Assembly: GCA_016630955.3 (NCBI GenBank)
Contig: CM049991.1
Location: 1,674,001-1,738,000, forward strand
Direction: 5' to 3'
Source of the DNA: Didymella arachidicola
Taxonomy: Eukaryota; Ascomycota; Dothideomycetes; Pleosporales; Didymellaceae
DNA length: 64,000 bases
The notes beneath the pieces are model-generated. The model was given only the letters and a program-made list of their open reading frames with translations, was not told the DNA's origin and made no database searches. A program made the position numbers and the translations under genes. Within the stretch, counting starts at the first letter, position 1, and each line of letters starts with the position of its first letter. Positions 10,916-23,114 of the stretch are shown piece after piece.

Positions 10916-11514
10916 GATCGCGAGCTTCCATGGTAGTGCGGTGTGTGACCCTGGAAGCAGACGCTTTCTCGTTATGCGATTCTGTACAGATAATCCGGGA
11001 ATAGCGACCATTGTCTGCTGGCTCTTGTGCCTGTCAGCTAAAGTTCGAGGCCGTCTTTGTGGCTTCGGAACGGCGCGTTATCGTCAGCGCACACGACAAT
11101 GGCGCAGGGTCATGACACATCGGCGGCGACCATGACTGCATACTGCATGCATGATGTAGGGTTTCTCAATGCGGTTTCAACAGATTCAGGATATTTTGCT
11201 GTAATAGCTACTTAAGAGCCACGGTATACGGAGGGCTCGATGAGGCTGCGTTTGGTTGTGAGCCAGACAAGGGCTAAGAGAATTACAAGCCGTCAAGGCT
11301 TGGGTAAAGATCAAGAACGCCGCGGCAATGTTATATGAGCAGAATCAAACAGAAATAATAAGAGAAGACGCGTTGAGCTGCGTCGAACCTCACAGCAATT
11401 GTGCCTGCCCCGACGCTTGTTTCAAACACCGGCTCCCCACCGGCAGTTTCCCGTCTGCACAGCATCTGCCGCGCCCGTCGCATGGTCCGCGGAACAGCCG
11501 TCGTAACTGCCGTT
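10916..11514. other. Intergenic between the GH72 relic and the P450 gene
   Basis: No further GH72 fragment and no other gene recognised. Confidence 0.4.
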
Positions 11515-13499
11515 TCACACCTTGCTCCAGCCTAGGGACTCGTTTCTACCCTGATTTGGGCCCCAGTATTCTCGAGGCTTGGTGTATTGACCCTTTTCGA
11601 GTCCATTGGCGAACAGCTCTCGAATCTTGTTGGCTCTCGCCCTGTCGCGAGGCTTCAGATTGAACTGGAACGGAACCGGCTTTGCAATGAGCAGGATAGA
11701 GTAGTCGAGCGTCGGGTCTTCAGGCTTCTGAGATGCATTACCCCACTCGATGGGCCTGTATCCCGGCGGGAATGGCTTTGTAGGTCGCGCGAGCTCGATA
11801 CTGGCCTTCTCCGAGACCAAATCGGAGGACAAACCAGCGTTGAGCTCCTCGTTCGATATTGTGCGCTTCTTGTTGATGCCGACGAGATGTTTGGGCTTCC
11901 TGGGCACAGACGGCTTTGGCTTGTCTTGCGAGCGTTTCGAGATATTGAAGAGCCAGGCAATCGATCCAATGCCGATAAACATGTCCTCATCTGCAACAGT
12001 TTGCCCCTGGCAGAGACGTCGTCCATAGCCGAATTGTGATGAGTTGATGATAGTAGGAAATTCTGAGAGAGGTTCTCTATAGGTCGGAAATTCGGGCTTA
12101 AGCCATCGCAGTGGGTTGAAGGTTTCCGGGTCGGGGTAGATCTCAGGGTCACGAGAAATTGCCCTGCGTATGTTAGTCAAGGAGATCGACAGGTACAAGG
12201 GTGATAACTTACCACTCAAGCGGATGAATTGTGCTGCCTTTAGGGATATGATAACCGTTATACTCATCATCTTGTGTGAGATAGTGAGGAATGCCGGTTG
12301 GCACTGGTGGTCGCCAGCGAATCAGTTCGCGGATGATTGCACGCAGCATTGGCATGTTGGGACGGTCCTCAGCAACAGGTAGTCTATCGCCACAGACGCG
12401 ATCGATCTCTTCTTGAAGCATCGGGAGGTATTGTGGGTAGTGTGACATGGCCAGACAGAAGGTTTGCATGGGCGCGGCAATTGTCAGAGCGCCTGCGATA
12501 CCGTGCATACCGACTGCATAAGCGCCCTCAAGATCGGACTTGAAGCCGAATTTGCTTGCCCCTTGAGTGAGAAATGTCCTCATCCACGAAGCCGGTGCAG
12601 TCTTCTCTTGTATATCTCTCTCGACCTGGGCCTGCATAGTCTGAAAGAATGTACGCTCGGTCTTGGCTCGTCGCTTTTCCCATACCTTAGCTGGTGACAT
12701 CCAATCAGGCAGAGCCATCAGGAAAGGTAGCTTGTTGCCTACGGCGCCAGTGGGAGACACGCCGACCAGAAGTTCGCGCGCACGTTGTTTGAGCTCATCA
12801 CTGGCCTCAGCATGACCCCAAGCTAGACGAGACGTAACCCGAGCAATGAACGATTCAAGGATGTGGTTGTATTGGTCAGGCTCTTCGAGCAGTTCAACAA
12901 GCATCCGCTTTGCTTCTAGCTCTGGGTACCGATGGAAGGCGGCTTTCTCGGACTCACGCATGATGACGTTGGTAAACTTCCTCTGTCGGGTATGGACCTC
13001 TGTCAAGCATCAGTAATGGAGCCGAGCACTCGACGATTGTGCGTACCATTTCTGCTAAGTAAAGGGAGGTACTGCGCGCTGGTTCGATTATCATCAATCA
13101 ATGCGGGGATGTGTGGTCGATCAGAATAGATGGCAGCCTTCTTTGAAAGCAGGTCGTGTGCAATTTTCTCAGAGGATACCCAGACATGATTGGATCCAGC
13201 CAGATTGCATTGGTAGATGGGGCCAAACTGCTTGCCCCAGTCCGCGAACTTGATGAAGCCGTTCTTCTCTGGGACTTCTGGTATCGATCCAATGATTGGA
13301 TAGCCTAAAGATGATAGATAGGTAAGCATCTGCTGTCGCGATGCGAAGGAGCAACAGTTGAATGAAGCCACGTACCTTGTGGTCCAGGGAGTGCCTTTAG
13401 TCCTGTGGGAATTTTATCCTTGCGACGTGAATCCAAATAGCTGTATGATGTGTATGCAGCCAGGCAAATAACTACTACGATTAAGGTAACGAGCACCAT
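11515..13499 (-). CDS. Cytochrome P450 monooxygenase
   Basis: Four exons: 13499-13376, 13304-13047, 12999-12213 and 12163-11515, joined by introns of 71, 47 and 49 nt with GTACGT/GTACGC/GTAAGT donors. They give 605 residues. The N terminus is a membrane anchor (VLVTLIVVVICLAAYTSYSY) followed by the proline hinge LPGPQGYPIIGSIPE, so the enzyme should sit on the ER facing the cytosol. The K-helix ExxR is in IIRELIRW, and the heme loop is FGYGRRLCQG (12004-12033) with the Cys ligand. The I-helix region reads GIAGALTIAAP, so the acidic residue of the usual AGxDT is Leu. The protein is longer than most P450s (about 500-530) because of a charged C-terminal tail after the heme loop. Substrate unknown; no partner biosynthetic genes adjoin it. 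Confidence 0.93.
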
Positions 13500-16400
13500 G
13501 TCGTTGGGATGTGCGCTTCAACCTTGTTGTGACAGTTTCCAGAAACCGAGCACGGAAGTACGCAAGATCTACGACTCTTAAATGACAGCATGTTGGAGCG
13601 TCGCGTGCTACATATATGCCTGCGGGTTTCGGTGTGGGACGTTCGCTGCCTGGTTTGTTGATGACCGTGCCAGTAGCCCCTGGGATCAGGTTGTTTCGAG
13701 TATGAATATCGTGCGCACGGTGCAGATCTCACGTACCCATGCCTGTTTAGTGGGTCCCATTTCTGATATCTCATGGTGCTGCAGCTTGGTAGTCCACCTC
13801 GCTTGATTGTAGGACAGTGCTGCCGCTAGATAGCTGTATATCGCTCACTGATTAGCGCCATACGATGCTCGTTACCGCGTACGTTTTTGGCTACGGTCCA
13901 CGTTTACGCGCGGAATCATATCGAACATCAGCATATCTCCCTTGTGGGGCATGCAAAGGGTATTACAGTGGAGGCAGATTTGCGGAGCTGGATCTGCAGT
14001 GCGACATCTTCGATGGAGCGCACGCTGCGCACCCGCTTGTGCCCACGGAGAGCTCGCGCGACGCTGCAGTTCACATCATCTATAGATACATGCGTCGCTG
14101 CGCAATGATCGTCCAAACGGAGATTCGAAGCCGGAAAAAGCTCGCCAACTGTTGGCATGGTCACTTTCAGCTCCTCCAGTATATCCTCGTGGGGCCAGAC
14201 CCACGATAGGAGGACATAAAGCAAAGCGAGAGACTCTGTCAGAGACTCGGTCGAACACACTGTAGCAGTCCATCTACATCTTGTAGGTCACAACTGCTGT
14301 TTTGGAAGTGCTTGGATTGTGAAATCGATATTGATGGTGAGGGAGGTTGTGCGAGTAGTCGAAACTGATCTATTTTGGTGGCCAATGAGCGTTAAGTTCC
14401 TCCAGCCCTGCACTTTTCGGGAGTTAGCCTTGAAACGATTCACGACTCTCAAAACAGGTAGAACAACATCACCCTTACCAGAGAAGCCTTTGGTGAGGAG
14501 AGCCGATGTCACAGATGCGACTCTTCAAGCATGAATTCGTCCTTGTTCTTTGCTGTCAGAAGTGCACGATCTGCACGTCACTAGCGTGCCTGGCTGGCAC
14601 GTATTTCGTGGCTTTCACGTTCCCAGAGTTCTGTAGACCCTCGTACGTCACGCTTCGCCAGCATAGTTTCGAACGTCGCGCTCTCCTGCGAGATCATCAG
14701 TTCCATGGACATCAGAATTAAAGCAGCGCCTAATTAAGCGCCAGAAAGGATTGCTTAACAGAGTACACGCGCCAAATTCAGGGCCGCTTGAGACCAAAAT
14801 TCCCCGCCTGACGCATTAAGCTGATCGTCAGTCTCGCTTCCAATAACGAACTTAGTCTCCTCGCCCTTCGCTAGCTGGTCAGCCCTGCAACTGCCTTGCC
14901 CTCACAGATACTGAACCGCACTACCCATGCAGCGCACTTGATACGGCACCATCTTCGGCGAAGACCTCTGAAAACTGTAATGGCTTAGATCGCTAAATCA
15001 CCAATTATGTGAGCGGTCAATCTCAACCATCATAGGTATGCCGATGCGGTGCTGTTCACGTCTGAACCCAACGCCGTTGTTGATCCCTCCACCTGGGACA
15101 TCGTTCAGTTTGAGTAAAATCACGCGAGCAAAGCTCATTCACAGCTAGCCAACATCTGCTTCCACTCAGTGTGGCAAGGATCGCAGTGCTCGTCAGTGAG
15201 ACGGTCAGAGCTAAAGCTTTCGACACAGCTGCTTCGCTTATCTCCCCAGCTTCCGGTGGATTGCAGTGCCTGTCAAATGCTCATCGAGACAACGTTGGTA
15301 CCAGTCAGTCTGGTGTACCATACTCTCACCCTGATCTCCGCTGGACTGATTGAGCAGACATAGTTTGTTATGCAATCTACGAATATCGCATACCGGCACA
15401 CGAGCCGCCCGAAATTTCCAATTTCAATCGCCAGGGAGCGAACGGACTTGCTAAGCTTCGACCTGCACACATATACGTGTGAACAAGCAACGTGCGCGTC
15501 ATGGCAGGTCGTACAGCGTCGCTCGTGCGGCAGATCGTCCGACCCTTACCCTCACCGGAGGCAGCTGCATCGACATAAGCTTTGCATGGCAGGTTGATCT
15601 TCGCCCCTTCCACAACCGTACCTGCCACGACATTTGCTACAACCGTAAGCTGACTACGCTGGACGTGAGGAAATCCCGTCCGACCTAACCACAACATATA
15701 CCACGGGCATATAGACGCCGAATCCCGTGTGTAACCATGTTTCAGAGATAGATGGTTATCGTGCGAAAGTTCCAATTGAGCACCGAGTCGACCCAAGCCT
15801 TCGTATATCGGAACGGCAGGGGCCCACTCATCCTACGATATCGCCATACTCTCGGCGATGCGCCAAAAGGCACCCAGCGGATTCCAAGCCATGCTGTCTC
15901 TGCAGATGACAGTCAAGCCCCATTCTCAAGGCTCCCCTGCGACTGCGTGCAAATCTGTAGCGATACAGGAAAGTATGTGAGCTGCTCAACTTCCCAGTGC
16001 ATGATGAAGCTCCGTGCGCTTGTTGGACACCACGTCGCAGGAGTTACCTTGACGAGCATCCATCAACCAGACGGAATGCCAGGCGGAGAGCCACTGTCAG
16101 GATGCACTTTACCAGTACGCTGTGGAGGAATTCCCCATCGGCTCCGCAGCATCGCATGTGCTCTTGCAATTGTGCACGTTTGGTCCTTGATTGCGACCTC
16201 CCCATGTATTCTAACATCGTGGTCTCTGTTAGCTCCCTTGGCAACTGGGCAATGCCCCCCGTCGAAGGAGCATGCCCTTTCTCAGTTAACCGCAAACCAG
16301 GCTCTGCGATAAGATGCTTTCCATAATGCCCAGCAAGAGCCAACGTATGCTTGTACCATTACACCCACATCTCTTCTAGTGAAGACATACCACAAACATA

Positions 16401-17410
16401 CCGTTTCCCCTCTAAACACATCGTCACGCTCACCCCTACCTGTTTCCGCACAGCACACCCAGACCTCTCTTGGTATGCATTTATACCTCGCCAGAACATG
16501 ACGTACGAAAAATCTTAATAAACGATGACTTAAGCAATGAAAGTCGTGCCACAGCAGCTTACTCATGCATATGAAGAGCCGCGCCATTTCAATTTCTTCC
16601 GCATACATGAACCCGAGCTTATCATGCCACCAAGCTAATGTTCAGTCAGCTCCTCAGAAGGCCGGGGTATCCCGCCGTCGATTCCGTTGGGCAGTTCACA
16701 CCTCAGTCACAGTTTCATAGAACCTCGTTCTAAACGTCGCTGACTGAACAGGCATCGTAGAACAAGGCGGTCATCATTCACGATGAAAGGACCACCATAA
16801 TTACCAGTGAGCGCATGATTCGGCTGAACTGACGCGGTTCACGCAGCGCGGTCGTGAACGGAGTCCAGCTGCCACTGCTCCCTGTGCAACTCGGACGCGT
16901 CGGCCGAGAGTGACAAATTGTACTCGAATGCATCTTCTAGGCGGGCTTCTAGCATGTGGGAACCATAGCAAGCGAGAGGCATCAGTACTGTAGCTTACGA
17001 GTCATTGTAGTCATTTGAATGTTCCGGAAAGCGCTGGTGTTGGGAGGAAATGTTGATTGCTAAGATGGGAGATACTCCGAATGCCCTGGCATATCTGCCA
17101 GGGCCATGCGCGTGGTACACATGTATATTGATGTATCCTCTGTAGTGTCCTCGCCGCTACCGCCGGGCCTTGCTTTTGCCATTTCAGGAACGTGCTGAGG
17201 CTGACAGATGGCAGACATAGAAGTGCGGTAGCCCCAGTGGATTGTGCAAAGGTCGCCGATGTAAGATTGAAGACCGTACGTTTGATATCCACGTACTTGT
17301 CCGCATGTTCATAGAAGAGCGGCTTCTGGGCTTGAGGCTGCTGGGAAGGTGGAAGGTGGAGCTGGAGTTATGATGTTTGTAAGTTGCAACCACTCATCAC
17401 AATCGTCATA
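13500..17410. other. 3.9-kb region without a recognisable gene
   Basis: Many short overlapping frames occur. A run of minus-strand frames at 13928-14512 (for example KGDVVLPVLRVVNRFKANSR) has protein-like composition but no starts, splice pattern or family I can name, and may be a gene relic. The plus-strand frame at 15752-16312 is equally unassigned. The last few hundred bases before 17411 would hold the 3' UTR of the kinase gene. Confidence 0.35.
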
Positions 17411-18435
17411 CTAGTACTGAGGTGCCGAGAAGCCGCCGCCCATCTGTGCCTGCTGAGCAGCCGCCATAGCCTGTGCATGCTCTTGCTGCCGTTGAGGCAG
17501 ATCGTTGAACCAGGGGTGCTGTAGCGAAGCTGTTGCTGACACGCGCATCTCAGGCCGCAGCTGGAGCATGCTGTTCAACAAATTGAGGCCGACCTGATCG
17601 ACCTGTGGCAGAATGATTCGCAGATCTTGTGTTGCGTACACCGGGAAGTTGCTCTTGTACTCGGGGAACTGCGAGATGCCCGGCCACGAACGTTCCGAGG
17701 GTGTGCCCATTAGCCTAAAGATCTTCTGCAACTGGTCCTCGTTCGTCGTGCCGGGAAACAGCGGCCGCCCTGTGTACATCTCGGCCATGATGCAGCCTGC
17801 AGACCAGATATCAATGCTTGTGTTGTATGTGCGACTGCCTAGAAGGACGTCTGGTGCGCGGTACCAAAGGGTGACAACCTCGTTGGAGAATGTGTTGACG
17901 GGAATGCCGAATGCGCGGGCGAGACCGAAATCAGCCAGCTTCAACTGACCACGAGTGTTGATAAGCAAGTTTTGGGGCTTCAGGTCGCGGTGTAGAACGC
18001 GGTTGTCGTGGCAGAAAGCAATACCGCGCATCAGCTGGTACATGAACGACTTGATGGTGGGTGGGTCAAGGGCGCCGCGGTCGCCGCGCGAGTCCATGTA
18101 GCGCTTGAGGTCCTTGTCCATGAACTCGAAGACGAGCATGAGCTTGTTCTCGGTGTGGATGACATCGTGCAGGAGGACAATGTTTTCGTGGCGCAGCTCC
18201 TTCATAAGGGAAATTTCGCGGATGGCGGTCGAGGGCGTGCCCTCCTCCGAGTCGAGGTGGATCTCCTTGAGCGCGACCAGCTCGCCCGTCTGGCGGTTGC
18301 GGCCCTTGAAGACCTGCCATGTGTCAGTACTGGGCGCATATACCTGATCGGTGCGCACGCGTGTACCGTTGCATAGGTGCCTTCGCCGAGCTTTTCGAGC
18401 TGCTGGAAGCTGCTGGGGTTCCGTCTTGAGTCCAT
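17411..18435 (-). CDS. Pho85-like cyclin-dependent kinase (PhoA/PhoB type)
   Basis: Exon 1 is 18435-18367 (MDSRRNPSSFQQLEKL) and exon 2 is 18313-17411, with a 53-nt intron (GTACAC...TGGCAG), giving 323 residues. Kinase landmarks in order: glycine loop GEGTYATVFKG, Lys in LVALKEIHL, the cyclin-binding PSTAIRE helix, HRDLKPQN catalytic loop, DFGLARAF activation segment and WYRAPDVLLG. Length and the PSTAIRE plus N-terminal SSFQQLEKLGEGTYATV place it with Pho85 kinases. In fungi these pair with Pcl cyclins and couple phosphate and nutrient state to transcription and morphogenesis. The C terminus has a short Gln/Ala-rich tail. The frame is open upstream to 18696, but the ATG at 18435 matches the family start. 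Confidence 0.95.
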
Positions 18436-19051
18436 CTTCCGCTGTATAGCCTCGCTGTCGCTGAGGTTGCGCACAGATATCGAGGACTCGGTGCGAAAAG
18501 GGACAGCAAAAGTGCCAGCAATGGCCGGCTTAAGGCTGCCGGGTGGTGGGCGGTCGGTGTACTTCCAGAGCTCGGCGCCTGCAGTTGTGATCTGGCTGGC
18601 GATTTGCAGTAGGGGCGGCGGAGAGATAGATCGGTCGCGGGCGGGGGCAGGGGACGCCGTGGTGAAGGTCGTATGAATATGGTCGGAGGGGTACAAGTAG
18701 CGGTCGACGATCAGCGACAGCGGTGTTGGTGGGTACTGTGGTCAGGAACATGAGTCGCTGTCGAGTGAGGGAGGTGGGGCGGGCTCGTCCGCGCCTACGA
18801 ACAGCAAACAGCCCAACTCTCGGAGGCCGATGCAAACTTTCTATAAATACGTGCACCGCGCTTGCACCGTGGTCGAATGAGGGAGCGCACTCTGTAGATT
18901 GCGGTTGAAATTGCAGTAGATATGTACAAACCAGTCAGGTTCTCAAATATGGAAACGCCGCATATGCATACAATAGATCCCTAACTGGGCATCTTACAAG
19001 CAAACATCGCACAGCACAAACGCCCAGCGCTAAGCACTCTATACAGTCGTA
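18436..19051. other. Promoter region of the Pho85-like kinase and 3' end of the ABC gene
   Basis: The part next to 18435 is open in the kinase frame and is probably 5' UTR. A TATAAATA string lies at 18842-18849 on the plus strand but no plus-strand gene follows it. Confidence 0.4.
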
Positions 19052-22000
19052 CTACCTCTTCTCCACAAGTAGGAAGTGCATGGCGAGGTAGGCGAGGATA
19101 ACGAACACACCCGCAAACACACCCAATCCAATACAGTCCTTCCACAAAGCCATCACGTCGAAACCGAATGAGCTCAGGATTGCTGATCCGGGGACCTCGA
19201 TGTCAATGCCGTACTTGTGATCAACAAGCGACAGATACTTGACTTCGTTGACAATGAGTCCTTCGAATGCATAGTGGAAGATCGACAACTGCGACCATGT
19301 TAGCAACGATTGTCAAACGCTATAACGGCATGGCTTACTGTTTGCAGCCACTTTGCGAGCGGCGGGATACTCTCCTTATTCAGGAAGAATCCAGAGAAGA
19401 GAAGACTGAAGAGCATGACCAGCACACCAACAAGGTTGGCAACGCCAGAGTTGCGGAACACAGTTCCAATAAACAAAAAGATGGCAGCGGCTGAAAGATT
19501 GAAGAGGACCAGAAATAGGATGAACTTCAAAAAGTTGGGCCACGCAGGGATGAGACCTGTCATTGGGTAGACGATGATTCCCAAAATCATTGGAGGCAAC
19601 AAACGCAGTGGGATGATGTCGAAAAGGACCTTGGCGGCGAAGTACGAAGGTGGGGAGTAGTAGCCTTTGGCACGCTCACGCGTGAAGAGCAGCCTCTCAG
19701 GGGCGAAGACGGTAAGGATCGTCAGACTGCTGAAAGCGAATAAGGCCAGAACGAACACGAAGAGACCAAGACGGTTCTGGAAACCCTTGATGTCGTCGGT
19801 CAGACCGTAGAAGAGGAAGCCGAGGAAGACCGCAAGAACAATGGCAATAGCATAATGGGTAAGCATCAGCATCGGGTTGCGGTACAAGTTGCGCCAGGTC
19901 CGACGAGACAGGATCACAAATTGACCAGACAATCCAACCTTGCGGTATCCCTTGAGCTTTCCGGCCACGACGAAGCCGTTGGCCTCAGCGTGACCGTTGG
20001 TTCCGTTAGCCTCGTGGGCACTTGCTACAGACTTCGAGATGTCGTCGTGGATATTAGCTGCAACATCTGATGTGGCGTACGCGGTGATCAGAGCATCGAG
20101 GTTCGTGCCAGTACCACCGTCTGCGGGCGGTGGAAGCTCGTCTAGATCGTCGAGAATCTGAGCTGGCGGTACACCTTGTTGACGCGATAGTTTTAGCCAT
20201 TGTGCCTTGGCAGCTTCTTTACGATCGTAGGGGCCTTCGTCGTCGGTCTTGGGGGATTGCGTACCGTCAACGGGAGCAGAGCTCTTCTTCCTGGTGAACA
20301 GCTCACGTTCTTGCTGCTGTTTGATTGATATCCTGCGCTTGCCCTTGGGTCGAATACTAGAGCTGGCTGGGCTTGTAGCCAAATCGCTTGCGCTCATGTT
20401 GGTTATACTGGGGATAGACTTGACTGCGATAGCGCTACTCGCGCTAGTGTGGAGACCGTCTCTGGTGAAGAGTGAGTTGTCATCGTCAATGGGACGATGA
20501 ACAGCGCTAGCGTGCATAGTGAGGTCCACCAAGTAGTCAGCAATGTTGAAGCCCGGTGGGCAAGTGTAGCCGATGTTATCGAAGTAGGCCTGGCAGTTGT
20601 CGAAAGGACCAGAGTAGACGGCTCTGCCCTTGGCCAAGAGTACGAGTTGGTCGAAGAGCGCAACGATATTCGATCTCGGCTGGTGGATGGTGAACACGAC
20701 AGTTCTGTTGTAATTTTTGACCAAATTCGCAAGGCACTCTACGACGTTGAAGGCGTTGAAGGCATCCAAGCCGCTGGTGGGCTCATCCAGGAAGAGAATG
20801 CTTGGTGAAGTTACCAGCTCGCAGGCAATACCGACACGACGCTTCTCTCCACCAGAGATGCCCCGGCCGGTCTCTTCGGAGCCAATTGGCTGGTTGCGAA
20901 TGTGGTAGATTCCAAGTTGACGCTCCACGTCCTCAACCTTCTGTTCCTTGTAGGCGCGGCTCATGTCCTTGGGCAGACGAAGCAGGGCAGAGTCAAGAAT
21001 AGTCTCGTGTACGGTGAGCGTGGGTAGTAGGGTGTCTTCCTGGTCAACGAAACCAATGACGCTCCTGAACTCGTCGTCACGAATCTTCTCTCCATTCAGG
21101 AAGAAATCGCCGCTAGCAGCACCGATCTTGTTCTTTCGTGCCAGGATATCCAGGAAAGTCGTCTTGCCTGCACCTGACGCTCCCATGATCGCAAGCAGCT
21201 CGCCAGGGTGAACAGCACCAGAGATACCTGACAAGATTTGCTTGCCCTTGAGGTTGTAACCAACGTTCTCAAACATCAGCGCAGCCGGCTTGTGGTCGCC
21301 AAGCAGTTTAGCGTTGTCGTCCTCTTCGTCATCAGAGAGATGTATAGGACCATACTTGTTATTGGCGCGGTGCGTAAGGTACCAGATAACGAGGATCGCA
21401 GCCACAATGAACAGTGCTACAGAGGCAATGACCCCTGCGATCAGAGGTGTGTTGATCTTCTTGATGGGTCGCTCATAGCCTGGGACCTGGTTCTGATACA
21501 AACATTCTCCTGTGTCGCAGTTCAGTAGGATGCTCTTGTCACCGAAGATGCTGGAGATGAGGTCGTTCATAGCAGGCTCTGAGAAAGAGCTGCCTGTTTC
21601 CCCACTTCTCTCCGAAGCAATGGACTTGAACTCGGCGGGACCGCGGATCGACTCCTTCAGAAAATCACCAATATCGATCGAGCCAGCCTCGCCGCAGAGC
21701 ATTCTGTCCGGTACACAGGCGCATTCGATGTTCTCGCAGCGGTAGCTGGTGGTATTGCGGTTAGACTCAGCTACCCAGTCGGAGGTGCACGTATCTAGGG
21801 CGCAGTAGAAGGATTCGCGTTGGTCAACCCAGACTATGATTATTAGTTTGCTGCAGGTGATTCTGGATGGGTCTGTTCTTACATTGGAAATTACACTCTT
21901 CTGTCTCAGCGTTACAAGAGAATGTCGCCTGCGGCTTCTTGTCCTTCAACTGATCCAAAATCTTCTTGTTCGTGATATCGCAGATCTGGAAGTTCTCTTT

Positions 22001-22444
22001 GACCAATTGCCCGTCCTTGTAACAGACGCCACCCTCGCCTTCGGGCATCATGGCGTTGCAAGCATTGTTTATCTGACAGACGTTGCAGTTGATGCCACCC
22101 CAGCCCTCGTCGCACTGGCATTCCTTCTCGCTGCCCCTCGGGGACCTGTCTTTGCCTTTAGGCAGCGACCCGCAGAGCGGCTCTGAGCAGTCTTCGCCCC
22201 CGAAACCAGGCCCACAACTACAGCGCCCATTGGCCTTACTGCACTCGGCGAACTGCTGGCACTTGAAATCCTCGAGGTTGCAGTTGAAGCATGGCGGGCA
22301 ACCATCGGGACGGTCGCCGTAGATGGAGAATAGCGAACCGGGCGCTTCAGCGACAGAGTAGTTCGCGTAGGTCTTGTATGCTATAGAGGACCCCGCCAGA
22401 CTCAACAGAGTCACTAGCGAGGCCGTCCATGGTGTTGGGCGCAT
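19052..22444 (-). CDS. ABCG-type half transporter with EGF-like ectodomain (ADP1-like)
   Basis: Three exons (22444-21883, 21833-19339, 19288-19052; introns 49 and 50 nt) encode 1,097 residues, close to yeast Adp1. A signal peptide (about residues 1-22) is followed by a Cys-rich EGF-like region (for example CSKANGRCSCGPGFGGEDC). A first membrane span (VIASVALFIVAAILVIWYL) follows, then a nucleotide-binding domain with Walker A GASGAGKTTF, signature ISGGEKRR and Walker B ILFLDEPTSGLD. A long Ser/Lys-rich linker follows, and a C-terminal ABC2-type membrane domain with six spans ends in HFLLVEKR. As a half transporter it should dimerise. The substrate is not known for this subfamily. It is divergent from the aminotransferase gene. 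Confidence 0.94.
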
Positions 22445-23114
22445 CGTGGACGCGAGTGGCGCGGCGGCCTGATAGCTCGCTCGAAGCTGTGCCGAGCCCT
22501 TGTGTCGTCGAGAACGTCAAGCTGTTGCACAGAAGCAATGGGAGGTGGAAAGAGTGACGATGAATGATGCAGGAGCCTAAAAGCTCACACAAGCGCAGGC
22601 GTAGAGAGAGAGAGAGAGAGAGCTACAGTCAAGGTGGCCAGACGCAGGTGACGGCTGTGCTATCGTCCTCGAATGACGCTTGCTTGGACCGTGCAGCTCA
22701 AGTGCTTGGGGGAGGCTGGGCGCACGGGCTAAATGCAGCAAGAACTACTGCAGCCGAGGCAAGCGCAGCCGGGAGCACGAGCTTTCATCATCGATCGCGT
22801 GTCGCAGCACTGCAGGACTACCTGTGACACTCTGAGAACACTCACGCAGTGCTATCAATGGTCTTAATTTCACGGCGATCTTTTGTGACGATGGGAATAT
22901 TTAATGGCACGCGATCGGATGTACCTTGCGCTAGAGTCGGTAGTAGCTCGAGCTAGGCCCGTGGAGCTTCTCAAGACGCTCCACCAGGCGCGCCCTATGC
23001 CATTCGAGGTCAGGATATGATCTGGCCGGTTGGACGAACGGAGCTCCAACATCAGATTGATTGAAGCTGCGAGCGACATCTCTTTCTTTCAGCATCATCG
23101 CCACAGCAATCATC
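22445..23114. promoter_or_regulatory. Shared divergent promoter region (ABC transporter / aminotransferase)
   Basis: 670 bp separate the two start codons. The interval contains an (AG)10 tract at 22603-22622 and GC-rich CAGC repeats but no gene. Whether the two genes are co-regulated cannot be read from sequence. Confidence 0.5.
22603..22622 (+). repeat. (AG)10 microsatellite
   Basis: Twenty bases of uninterrupted AG in the divergent promoter. Confidence 0.9.

Noticed and set aside
11515..13499. Secondary-metabolite cluster around the P450 gene
   Set aside because: No synthase, tailoring enzyme or pathway regulator lies next to it; the neighbours are a GH72 relic and a cell-cycle kinase.
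15752..16312. 186-residue plus-strand open frame
   Set aside because: Scattered Cys and Pro composition, overlapping frames on both strands, no domain; not supportable as a gene.
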